Positions 26,395 through 33,881 of a DNA stretch of 64,000 nt are shown here, in pieces (the first letter of the stretch is position 1; every line of letters starts with the position of its first letter). The notes below the pieces were generated by a model. The model was given only the letters and a program-made list of their open reading frames with translations. It had not been told where the DNA came from and did not search any database. The position numbers and the translations under genes are program-made. This DNA comes from Pseudomonas alkylphenolica (GTDB lineage Bacteria > Pseudomonadota > Gammaproteobacteria > Pseudomonadales > Pseudomonadaceae), in assembly GCF_004025535.1 (NCBI RefSeq), contig NZ_QJRG01000049.1, positions 569,517 to 633,516 on the forward strand. The letters run 5' to 3'.

Positions 26395-27285
26395 TCAGGC
26401 GAAGGCGCTTAGCAGGTCGGCGTTGAACGCCTGCTGGGCGTCGCTGGGCACCTGGGCGCGGTGCCGTGCCAGCACGAACGGCACCTGAAAGTTCAACGCC
26501 GGGTCCAGGGCGTGCAACAGCCCGCGCTCGACCCAAGGCGCGGCAAAGTGGCAGGGCAGGTAACCGATATGGCGGCCGGACAGAATGAACGCCAAGGCGC
26601 CTTCCACCTGTTCGGAAACCGCCGACGCACGACCGCCGCTGAGCGGCTCCGGATTCTCCAGAAAACGGTAGGGATGCTCGACCTGATCGGCCTCCAGCAG
26701 CATCTGCCGGCTCACCAGGGTAGCGCTGGCGAAGGGGTGGTGACTGGCGCAGTACAGGCGCTGGGTTTCTTCAAACAACGGCGTGTAATCGAATGCCGTT
26801 TGCTTGCCGGAGAAATAGCCGATGGCCAAATCCAGGCGTTGCTGCAACAGCAATCGCTCAAGGTCGGCCGGCATCGCGCTGACCAGTTCCAGGCGCACAG
26901 ATTCATCACGTTGGCGAAAACGCTCGATAGCCTGGGCCAGGCGCAGGGTCACACTGCTGTCCTGGGCTTCCGAAATGCCCACGCGTACCTCGCCCAGCAA
27001 GCGTCCCGCGACGCCGTTGGCCTGATGGCGGAAGGCGTCGATCTGCACCAATAACTCCCGCGTGGCCTTGAGCAGTACCTCACCCTTGGCGGTCAGGTTA
27101 AAGCCGCTTTTGCCGCGGCTGCACAGGCGATAGCCCAGGCGTGTTTCCAGGCGTGCCATTTGCTGGCTGATGCTCGGTTGGCTCAGGCCCAGCACACCCT
27201 GGGCGGCACTGAACCCGCCGGCCTCGACAACGGTGACGAACAGCCTCAGCAGGTGCAGGTCGAGGTCGTGCAATTGCCCTAGCAT
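26395..27285 (-). CDS. LysR-family regulator, divergent from polyamine genes
   Basis: A 296-residue LysR protein. ATG 27285 is preferred over 27306 because AGGAG lies nine bases before it. The HTH is DLHLLRLFVTVVEAGGFSAAQGVLGLSQPSISQQMARLETRLG, and an effector-binding domain follows. It is divergent from a PotF-like binding protein and an agmatinase-family gene across about 100 bases, so it most likely controls them in response to a polyamine or guanidino compound. Its 3' end abuts the TonB receptor gene. Confidence 0.9.
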   Translation of the reverse strand: MLGQLHDLDLHLLRLFVTVVEAGGFSAAQGVLGLSQPSISQQMARLETRLGYRLCSRGKSGFNLTAKGEVLLKATRELLVQIDAFRHQANGVAGRLLGEVRVGISEAQDSSVTLRLAQAIERFRQRDESVRLELVSAMPADLERLLLQQRLDLAIGYFSGKQTAFDYTPLFEETQRLYCASHHPFASATLVSRQMLLEADQVEHPYRFLENPEPLSGGRASAVSEQVEGALAFILSGRHIGYLPCHFAAPWVERGLLHALDPALNFQVPFVLARHRAQVPSDAQQAFNADLLSAFA

Positions 27286-27385
27286 CAAACATTGCTCCTG
27301 GTGCATGTCAGGATAACTAACTTGTCATTTTTGCAATGTAACCCAGCAGGCATGCTCCGGGCATCCACTGAATAAGGTGCCCGTC

Positions 27386-28465
27386 ATGCGTACATCCCTG
27401 TTGTTGCTCCCGTTGCTGCTGGCGTTGCCGGTGCACGCCGAAGAGAAGGTGCTCAACCTCTACAGCTGGGCCGACTACGTAGCCCCGGAAACCCTGCAGC
27501 GCTTCGAGAAGGAAACCGGCTACACCGTACGCTACGACACTTTCGACACCACTGAGGTGCTGGAAACCAAGCTGCTCACCGGCGGTAGCGGCTACGACGT
27601 GGTGGTGCCTTCCAGCAGCCTGCTGGCGCGAGCCCTGACGGCCGGTGCCCTGCAACCGGTGCAGGCGCAAACGATGCCGGGTTACAGCAACCTCGACGCA
27701 GATCTGTTGGCCAAGCTGGCCGAGGTCGACCCGGGTAACCAGTACGCGGTGCCGTATACCTGGGGCACACTCGGCCTGGGAATCAACCTTCAAGCCGTGC
27801 GCCAGCGTATCGGCGATGCGCCGCTCGACAGCCTCGACCTGCTGTTCAAACCCGAGTACGCCAGCAAGCTCAAGGACTGCGGCATCGCCATGTCCGACTC
27901 GCCCCAGGAAGTGATCGGCGTGGCCCTGAACTACCTGGGCAAGGATCCCTACAGCCGCAACAAGGACGACCTGGCCGCTGCCCAGGCCTTGCTCAAACAG
28001 TTGCAGCCGTCGGTCAGCTATGTCGCCAACGGCCGCCAGATCAGCGACCTGGCCAACGGCAGCGTGTGCCTGGCGCTGACCTACAACGGCGATGCCGCCA
28101 TGGCCGCCGAGCAGGCCCGTCAGGCCGGCAAGGCGTATCAGGTGGTGTACCGGATTCCCCGCGAAGGCACCCTGATCTGGCAGGACAACCTGGTGATCCC
28201 CAAGGACGCGCCGCACCCGCAAGCGGCGCGGGCGTTCATAGCCTTCATGCTCCGCCCCGAGTCGGTTGCCCCGCTGACCAACACGTTGTTCTTCGCCAAC
28301 GCCAACAAGGCCGCCACTGCGCTGGTAGACGAGGCGGTACGTAGTGACCCCGATATCTACCCCTCAGACCAGGTCCGCGCCCGGCTGTTTGCCGACCGCA
28401 GCATGGCCCTGGCCGACATGCGCCAGCGCACCCGCCTGTGGACCACGTTCCGTAGCCGCCAATAA
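27386..28465 (+). CDS. PotF/SpuD-like polyamine substrate-binding protein
   Basis: A 359-residue secreted binding protein, paralogous to the one at 3775. Signal peptide residues 1 to about 17 end VHA before EEKVLN. Motifs are YSWADY, DTFDTTEVLETKLLTGGSGYDVVVPSS and LIWQDNLVIPKD; the last retains Trp and Asp but has Gln where the other copy has Phe, so ligand choice may differ. The ATG has AAGG eight bases upstream. It sits 20 bases before an agmatinase-family gene, suggesting agmatine or a guanidino acid as ligand. No transporter subunits are adjacent. Confidence 0.9.
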   Translation: MRTSLLLLPLLLALPVHAEEKVLNLYSWADYVAPETLQRFEKETGYTVRYDTFDTTEVLETKLLTGGSGYDVVVPSSSLLARALTAGALQPVQAQTMPGYSNLDADLLAKLAEVDPGNQYAVPYTWGTLGLGINLQAVRQRIGDAPLDSLDLLFKPEYASKLKDCGIAMSDSPQEVIGVALNYLGKDPYSRNKDDLAAAQALLKQLQPSVSYVANGRQISDLANGSVCLALTYNGDAAMAAEQARQAGKAYQVVYRIPREGTLIWQDNLVIPKDAPHPQAARAFIAFMLRPESVAPLTNTLFFANANKAATALVDEAVRSDPDIYPSDQVRARLFADRSMALADMRQRTRLWTTFRSRQ

Positions 28466-28485
28466 CAACCTGAACAAGGAGCCCG

Positions 28486-29451
28486 ATGATGGACCTCGCC
28501 CCCGATAACGACCAGGCCATGACCCGCGACAGCCTGTATGGCACCGTTGCCGAGAACACCTTTGCCGGCATCACCAGTTTTTCCCGCCGCCGCTACACCC
28601 GTGACCTGCGCGGAGTCGATGTGGTGGTCAGCGGTGTGCCGTTCGATACCGCTACCAGCAACCGCCCCGGGGCGCGCTTTGGTCCACGCGCCATTCGCGC
28701 CGCCTCGGTGCAGCAGGCCTGGGCCCGGCACTGGCCGTGGGAGTTCGATCCGTTCGACCACCTGGCGGTGATCGACTATGGCGACTGCAACTTTGACTAC
28801 GGCAGCCCCCATACCATCCCGGACAGCATCCAGGCCCATGCCGAACAGATTCTGCAGGCCGGTTGCGCCATGCTCACCCTGGGCGGCGACCATTTCATCA
28901 GTTACCCGCTGCTCAAGGCGCATGCCGCTAAACATGGCCCGCTGTCGCTGATCCACTTCGATGCCCACAGTGACACCTGGCCGTGCGAGGAAGGAGCAGG
29001 GCGGGTCGACCACGGCACCATGTTCTGGCATGCCGCGCGCGAAGGCCTGGTAGATCCGTCACGTTCTGTGCAGATCGGCCTGCGCACCACCAATGACGAT
29101 ACCCAGGGCTTTGCCGTGCTGGATGCGCGCCAGGTGCACCAGCGTGGCTGCCAGGCCATTATCGAAGCCATCCGTCAGCGCGTGGGGGATCACCCGGTGT
29201 ACCTGACATTCGACATCGACTGCCTTGACCCGGCCTATGCGCCCGGAACCGGTACCCCGGTGTGCGGCGGGCTGACCACGGTGCAGGCGCTGGAGATCAT
29301 CGGTGGCCTGCGCGGCATCAACCTGGTGGGCATGGACCTGGTTGAAGTGGCGCCTGCCTACGATCATGCTGATATTACGGCGCTGGCCGGATCGACGCTG
29401 GCCATGGAAATGCTCTGCGTGTATGCCGCGCGGCATAAGGTCGATCGCTGA
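28486..29451 (+). CDS. Agmatinase/ureohydrolase family enzyme (SpeB- or GbuA-like)
   Basis: A 321-residue ureohydrolase with all Mn-binding motifs: GGDHF, FDAHSDT and FDIDCLDPAYAPGTGTP. It should hydrolyse a guanidino compound to urea plus an amine. Agmatine (giving putrescine) is the default guess; 4-guanidinobutyrate is the main alternative, since Pseudomonas carries several paralogues often paired with a LysR regulator. The ATG has AAGGAG upstream. It forms an operon with the binding protein ahead of it. Confidence 0.92.
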   Translation: MMDLAPDNDQAMTRDSLYGTVAENTFAGITSFSRRRYTRDLRGVDVVVSGVPFDTATSNRPGARFGPRAIRAASVQQAWARHWPWEFDPFDHLAVIDYGDCNFDYGSPHTIPDSIQAHAEQILQAGCAMLTLGGDHFISYPLLKAHAAKHGPLSLIHFDAHSDTWPCEEGAGRVDHGTMFWHAAREGLVDPSRSVQIGLRTTNDDTQGFAVLDARQVHQRGCQAIIEAIRQRVGDHPVYLTFDIDCLDPAYAPGTGTPVCGGLTTVQALEIIGGLRGINLVGMDLVEVAPAYDHADITALAGSTLAMEMLCVYAARHKVDR

Positions 29452-29561
29452 GTGGAAACATCATGAATTACCTGTAGGGCAATTCGCGGTTTCCTGTCGA
29501 ACCTGACGCGCCTTAGGCTATCCAATGCTTGGGCGCGTCGATTCGCGCAGGAGGAATACCC

Positions 29562-29891
29562 GTGAACAGTTCCCTGTTGAGCCTGGCCGGCCTGACACTA
29601 GGTTTGCTGGCAAGTCTGCCGCTGCAGGCCGCGCCAGCGGACGAGCCATTGCAACTGGCCGCCTCGCCGAACAACCCGTACAACAGCCCGGTCATGCGTG
29701 CCAATCCCAACAGCCGCCAGGGCAGCGTGCAGCCTACGCCGCCGGTGCGTGGTCCTTCGACCCAACCCGTCCCGCGCCAACCGACTGTCGAAAATCGCGG
29801 CATCGGCAACGGCCAGCCCCTGAACCGGGAGCAGTCGACACCGAAGCTGGACCCCACCCGGCCACCCCGCGATTCAACCCGCATGCCTTGA
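29562..29891 (+). CDS. Small secreted proline-rich protein, function unknown
   Basis: A 109-residue protein starting at GTG 29562, supported by GGAGGA a few bases upstream. A signal peptide (1 to about 24, ending LQA before APADEP) is followed by a low-complexity tail rich in Pro, Asn, Arg and Gln (NPYNSPVMRANPNSRQG, TPPVRGPSTQPVPRQPT). No domain is recognised; it is probably disordered in the periplasm. It lies 30 bases before the sugar dehydrogenase gene and may share its transcript. Confidence 0.72.
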   Translation: MNSSLLSLAGLTLGLLASLPLQAAPADEPLQLAASPNNPYNSPVMRANPNSRQGSVQPTPPVRGPSTQPVPRQPTVENRGIGNGQPLNREQSTPKLDPTRPPRDSTRMP

Positions 29892-29921
29892 TGGCCACGC
29901 TCTCCCTGGAAGGAAAAGCTG

Positions 29922-31070
29922 ATGACCCCACGTACCTGGATTCCCACCCTGTTGGCCGCAGCGCTGCTGCCGTTGCTGGCCCATGCCGCGCCCGAGCAGG
30001 CTTTCAAAAGCGAGGAGGGCAGCCTCAAGGTCAGTACCCTGGCGGAGGGTCTGGACCACCCCTGGGGCTTGGCGTTCCTGCCCGAAGGCCGGGGCATCCT
30101 GGTCACCGAGCGCCCCGGCAACCTGCGGCTCATCAGCGCCGAAGGCAAGGTCGGGGCACCGCTGGGCGGGGTTCCTGAGGTGTGGGCCAAAGGCCAGGGC
30201 GGGCTGCTTGATGTGGTGCTTTCGCCGACCTTCAAGCAGGACCGCATGGTGTACCTGAGCTATGCCGAAGGTGGTGGCGAGGACGGCAAGGCCGGTACCG
30301 CCGTGGGGCGCGGGCGCTTGTCCAGCGACATGGCCAAGCTGGAAGACTTCAACGTGATCTTCCGCCAGCAGCCGAAGCTGTCCACCGGCAATCACTTTGG
30401 CTCGCGCCTGGTGTTCGACCGCGACGGTTACCTGTTCATCGCCCTGGGCGAGAATAATCAGCGCGAGACGTCGCAAGACCTGGACAAGCTGCAAGGCAAG
30501 GTGGTGCGACTCCTGCCGGACGGCACGGTGCCGAAGGACAACCCTTTTGTCGGGCAGAACAATGTGCGCCCGGAAATCTGGTCGTTTGGCCACCGCAACC
30601 AGCAGGGGGCAGCGCTCAACCCGTGGACGGGGGAACTGTGGACCGACGAACACGGCCCCCGTGGCGGCGATGAAATCAATATTCCCAAACCGGGCAAGAA
30701 CTACGGTTGGCCGATCGCCACCCATGGCATCAACTACTCGCTGCTGCCGATTCCCGAAGCCCGGGGTGAGCACGTCGACGGTATGGTCGACCCGCACCAT
30801 GTCTGGGAAAAGTCACCGGCCATCAGTGGCATGGCCTTCTATGACAACCCGCGCTTCAAGGCCTGGGACCACAACCTGTTCATTGGCGCGCTGGCCAGTC
30901 AGGAGCTGATCCGTCTGGAGCTGGACGGTGACAAGGTGGTTCACGAAGAACGTTTGCTCGGTGAACTGGGGCAGCGTATCCGCGATGTACGGGTGGGGCC
31001 CGATGGCTACCTGTATGTACTGACCGATGCCGACGATGGCGCGTTGTTGAAGGTCGGGCTGGCGCAATAG
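29922..31070 (+). CDS. PQQ-dependent sugar dehydrogenase family protein (YliI/Asd-like)
   Basis: A 382-residue periplasmic protein with a signal peptide (1 to about 22, ending AHA before APEQA). It has the six-bladed propeller pattern of soluble aldose/sorbosone dehydrogenases: LDHPWGLAFLPEG, NHFGSRLVFDRDGYLFIALGEN, IWSFGHRNQQGAALNPWTGELWTDEHGPRGGDEIN. It probably oxidises a sugar with PQQ as cofactor. GGAAGG lies upstream of the ATG. Confidence 0.93.
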   Translation: MTPRTWIPTLLAAALLPLLAHAAPEQAFKSEEGSLKVSTLAEGLDHPWGLAFLPEGRGILVTERPGNLRLISAEGKVGAPLGGVPEVWAKGQGGLLDVVLSPTFKQDRMVYLSYAEGGGEDGKAGTAVGRGRLSSDMAKLEDFNVIFRQQPKLSTGNHFGSRLVFDRDGYLFIALGENNQRETSQDLDKLQGKVVRLLPDGTVPKDNPFVGQNNVRPEIWSFGHRNQQGAALNPWTGELWTDEHGPRGGDEINIPKPGKNYGWPIATHGINYSLLPIPEARGEHVDGMVDPHHVWEKSPAISGMAFYDNPRFKAWDHNLFIGALASQELIRLELDGDKVVHEERLLGELGQRIRDVRVGPDGYLYVLTDADDGALLKVGLAQ

Positions 31071-31146
31071 GGGCAACGTCGACTTAACTTCAGTCAGCGC
31101 CTTCAGGATCGAAACGCTCCTTGTCCCCTGAACCAGGAGGCCTGAC

Positions 31147-31515
31147 ATGAATACATTGCAACTTCTAGTGGGTGTAGCGCTGGCTGCAGTCGGCGGCTGT
31201 TTCGGCAACCCGGTGATTTACCACGATCAACCCCTGGTGGCGCACGTGGAAAACGGAATGAGCAAACGTCAGGTTCTCGAACTGGGAGGCCCGCCGCTCA
31301 AGACCACCCAGCGCACCGAGCACCCCGGTACCTGCAACGACTACCGGTTCCGCCACAACGGCCAGTCCCAGCCGTACCTGGTCAGCTTCGACAGCAACGA
31401 CCGGGTGGACCACAAGGACTTTTTCACCTGCGCCGACTGGGAAGCGGAACAGAAGAACGCCAAGATCCCGTTCTACATGGACCCGGGGTATGGACGCGTG
31501 CAGTCAGGCCGATAG
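31147..31515 (+). CDS. osmE: OsmE-like osmotically inducible lipoprotein
   Basis: A 122-residue lipoprotein with lipobox VGGC near residues 15-18 and a SmpA/OmlA-type domain: VENGMSKRQVLELGGPP, GTCNDYRFRHNGQSQPYLVSFDSNDRV and FFTCADWE. These follow E. coli OsmE closely in spacing (GMSxxQV, GTCxxY, TCAxxx). The ATG has AGGAGG upstream. Expression under osmotic stress is expected by family. Confidence 0.85.
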   Translation: MNTLQLLVGVALAAVGGCFGNPVIYHDQPLVAHVENGMSKRQVLELGGPPLKTTQRTEHPGTCNDYRFRHNGQSQPYLVSFDSNDRVDHKDFFTCADWEAEQKNAKIPFYMDPGYGRVQSGR

Positions 31516-31521
31516 CACCGC

Positions 31522-32277
31522 CTAGTCCTGCAGGCTGAACTCGGCGACACCGGCACTGATGCGTTGTGCGGTCTGGCGCATCAGCTCCAGCAGCTTGCTG
31601 CGGTCGCTGAGTTCGAAACGGCTGGTCGAGGCGACCAGTGCGAGCGCGGCGCAATTCTCCTTGCTGGAGAACTTCACTGGCACCGCCAACGAGGAGATGC
31701 CTGCCTCCAGCTCACCGCTGGACGCGTAATAGCCCTCTCGACGGATAACCTGCATGGCCTGCTGGAAATCCTCAAAGCCCTCGCCCAGACCGGCAGCACT
31801 AATTTCTGCCGTGTGCCGGTCGTACAGCGCGCGCAGTTTCTTCGGCGGATAGTGGGCGATGATCACCTTGGGGGCACCGCCGAGGAACAGCGGCCGTGGC
31901 CGGCCGCGCCCGTAGTTCAGTTGCACGTCGCGCTCGGGGCGCTCGTGGTGCAGGTCGAGGAAAAAATCGCCGTCCATGCGCGACAGCACGCAGCGGCATT
32001 CGGTTTTCTCCACCAGTTCGCGCATCAGCGGAATGCTCAGGCCCAGCAGCGGGTCGGTGGTGCGGATGATGTAGTCCAGCAACGCGATGCGTGGGCCCAG
32101 GGCGTAATAGCCGCCATTGAGGCGCTGCAGCAGGCCGGCCTGCATCAGCTCCTTGAGGTAGCGATAGCCCGTTGGCGTTGAACAGCCAAGCGCCTCGACG
32201 ATGGCATCAGCCTCCCATACCGGCCGTTCGCTGGTGAACACGTCGAGTACCGACAACATGCGGTTCAGGCTGGACAT
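31522..32277 (-). CDS. IclR-family transcriptional regulator
   Basis: A 251-residue IclR protein: N-terminal winged HTH (SLNRMLSVLDVFTSERPVWEADAIVEALGCSTPTGYRYLKELMQAGLL) and C-terminal effector domain (RREGYYASSGELEAGISSLAVPV). ATG 32277 is preferred over 32304 because the HTH begins right after it. It is downstream of the VOC gene on the same strand and next to a divergent FAH/hydroxylase/transport operon. The twin palindromes at 32889-32905 and 32950-32966 are its probable operators. IclR proteins commonly control aromatic catabolism. Confidence 0.92.
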   Translation of the reverse strand: MSSLNRMLSVLDVFTSERPVWEADAIVEALGCSTPTGYRYLKELMQAGLLQRLNGGYYALGPRIALLDYIIRTTDPLLGLSIPLMRELVEKTECRCVLSRMDGDFFLDLHHERPERDVQLNYGRGRPRPLFLGGAPKVIIAHYPPKKLRALYDRHTAEISAAGLGEGFEDFQQAMQVIRREGYYASSGELEAGISSLAVPVKFSSKENCAALALVASTSRFELSDRSKLLELMRQTAQRISAGVAEFSLQD

Positions 32278-32331
32278 ACGGGCTCTCGGGTAAAAAGAGC
32301 CCATTGTAGCGCGTGCACGGCTGGCGACCAG

Positions 32332-32886
32332 TCAGCTGGCACTCATCAGTGTGTGCATGCGCTGTTCCCACTCGACGCGAGAACAGAATCCGGGCAGGCG
32401 TCGGGCATGGGCCTCGACCGCCGCGAGCAGCTCGTCCTCCGGTAGCTCCAGGTTGACCGGCACCTTCATCGGCTGGCTGACATACCAGGGCGTATCGAAA
32501 AACAACTCAAGGCGGTTGCCCTCCGGATCGCGGACGTAGAACGAGATCGCGTTGCCGTGGGTAATGGCGTCGATATCGCGTGCACCCAGCTCGACGAAGC
32601 GTCGATACACCGTGCGTAACGTGGCCAGCGAATCGGCGGCCAGTGAAATCTGGTTGATCGGGTTGTAGTCCAGGGTCGCCGGGCGGCCGCTGGCCAGCAC
32701 GATCTGGTGGTGGGTGCGCGGGTCGCGGCTGAGGAATACCAGCTGTACCGGGCCGGCGGCGCCTTGCAGGCTGCCGCGGTCGGTCACCGTGAAGCCCAGC
32801 ACGGCGGTGTAGAAGGCCTCCATCGCTGCCAGGTCGTGAACGTAGATGCCCATGTGGTTGAACGAAAGACCGCTATCAATGCTCAT
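32332..32886 (-). CDS. VOC-superfamily protein (dioxygenase/glyoxalase-like)
   Basis: A 184-residue single-domain VOC protein starting at ATG 32886 with GGTGAT upstream. Two beta-alpha-beta modules are visible. Candidate metal ligands are His11 (FNHMG) and Glu127 (RLELFF). The usual second-module His is Gln79 (INQIS), with His59/His60 nearby. It resembles small one-domain extradiol-like proteins, but with the His-to-Gln change ring cleavage is not assured. It is divergent from the FAH/hydroxylase operon and upstream of the IclR gene. Confidence 0.85.
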   Translation of the reverse strand: MSIDSGLSFNHMGIYVHDLAAMEAFYTAVLGFTVTDRGSLQGAAGPVQLVFLSRDPRTHHQIVLASGRPATLDYNPINQISLAADSLATLRTVYRRFVELGARDIDAITHGNAISFYVRDPEGNRLELFFDTPWYVSQPMKVPVNLELPEDELLAAVEAHARRLPGFCSRVEWEQRMHTLMSAS

Positions 32887-32888
32887 TT

Positions 32889-32905
32889 TTATCACCATGC
32901 GATAA
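32889..32905. promoter_or_regulatory. Palindromic operator 1 (IclR-type candidate)
   Basis: TTATCACCATGCGATAA is an imperfect palindrome with half-sites TTATCAC and GCGATAA. Its near-copy lies at 32950-32966 in the opposite orientation. It sits directly upstream of the VOC start codon, so a bound protein would block that gene. Confidence 0.75.
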
Positions 32906-32949
32906 TAGTTGACATGAATCTATTTGATTGCCAGTCTTTAGGCAACAAA

Positions 32950-32966
32950 TTATCGCATAGTGATAA
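32950..32966. promoter_or_regulatory. Palindromic operator 2 (IclR-type candidate)
   Basis: TTATCGCATAGTGATAA; its reverse complement differs from operator 1 at a single base (16 of 17 identical). The two site centres are 61 bases apart, and this copy ends 16 bases before the GTG start of the FAH gene. The pairing suits dimer-of-dimer binding by the adjacent IclR regulator. Confidence 0.75.
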
Positions 32967-32982
32967 AACGGAGTAGTTTGAA

Positions 32983-33828
32983 GTGAAATTTCTCAGCTTT
33001 GTTGTTGCCAATCAAACCAGCTACGGCTACCTCGCCGACGACGGTATCGTCGACCTCGGCCGCCGCCTCGCCGGCCGCGCCGATGACCTGCGCACCTTGC
33101 TGGCACAGCCCGACCCGGTCGCGCTGGCGCTGGAAGTGGGCGGTGCCGCTGACCATCGCCTGCAGGATGTGACCCTGCTGCCGGTGATCCCCAATCCAGA
33201 GCAGATCTTCTGCGTCGGCCTGAACTACGCCGACCACGTTGCTGAAACCAATCGCCAGAGCACCGAACAACCGATGATTTTCCTGCGTGTGCCTGCCTCC
33301 CAGGTCGGTCATGGCCAGCCGTTGCTGCGGCCACGCGAGTCCGAGCGCTTCGACTACGAAGGGGAAATTGCCGTGATTATCGGTAAGCCAGGCCGACGCA
33401 TCAGCGAAGCGGATTCCTGGGACCACATCGCCGGCTACGCCTGCTACAACGACGGCTCGGTACGTGACTGGCAGTTGCACACGGCGCAGTGGGGGCCGGG
33501 TAAAAACTTCTACCGCACCGGTGGCTTCGGTCCATGGATGGTCACCGCCGACGAAATCGGCCCGGATGAAGAAATGACACTGGTCACCCGGGTCAATGGC
33601 GTCGAACTGCAGCGCGCTTCCACCCGCCAGCTGATCCACAGCATCCCCAAGCTGATCGCCTACCTCTCCACGATCACCCCGCTGGCGCCTGGCGATGTGA
33701 TCGTCACCGGCACGCCGGGCGGCATTGGTCTCAAACGCACGCCGCCACTGTTCCTCAAGCCGGGCGACACCGTCGAAATCGATGTCGACCGAATCGGCAC
33801 CCTGGTCAACGGTGTGGCCGACGACTGA
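32983..33828 (+). CDS. Fumarylacetoacetate hydrolase (FAH) family protein
   Basis: A 281-residue FAH-fold enzyme starting at GTG 32983 with GGAG nine bases upstream. The catalytic core runs from IFCVGLNYADHVAETN (about 80) through the acidic metal site FDYEGEIAVIIGKPGRRI (about 125) to VIVTGTPGGIGLKRTPPLFLKPGD near the end. FAH proteins hydrolyse acylpyruvates, or hydrate or decarboxylate ring-cleavage products. Here it heads an operon with an aromatic hydroxylase and transporters, so it probably acts on a cleavage product. Confidence 0.92.
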   Translation: MKFLSFVVANQTSYGYLADDGIVDLGRRLAGRADDLRTLLAQPDPVALALEVGGAADHRLQDVTLLPVIPNPEQIFCVGLNYADHVAETNRQSTEQPMIFLRVPASQVGHGQPLLRPRESERFDYEGEIAVIIGKPGRRISEADSWDHIAGYACYNDGSVRDWQLHTAQWGPGKNFYRTGGFGPWMVTADEIGPDEEMTLVTRVNGVELQRASTRQLIHSIPKLIAYLSTITPLAPGDVIVTGTPGGIGLKRTPPLFLKPGDTVEIDVDRIGTLVNGVADD

Positions 33829-33842
33829 GCCCGACAGGACCC

Positions 33843-33863
33843 GGGCCCGCCGTTGGCGGGCCC
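33843..33863 (+). repeat. Intercistronic hairpin between FAH and hydroxylase genes
   Basis: A perfect nine-base-pair stem, GGGCCCGCC with GGCGGGCCC, around the loop GTT. No T-run follows, so it may stabilise or process the mRNA rather than terminate. Confidence 0.6.
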
Positions 33864-33881
33864 CGCAGTGAAGAGACGACG

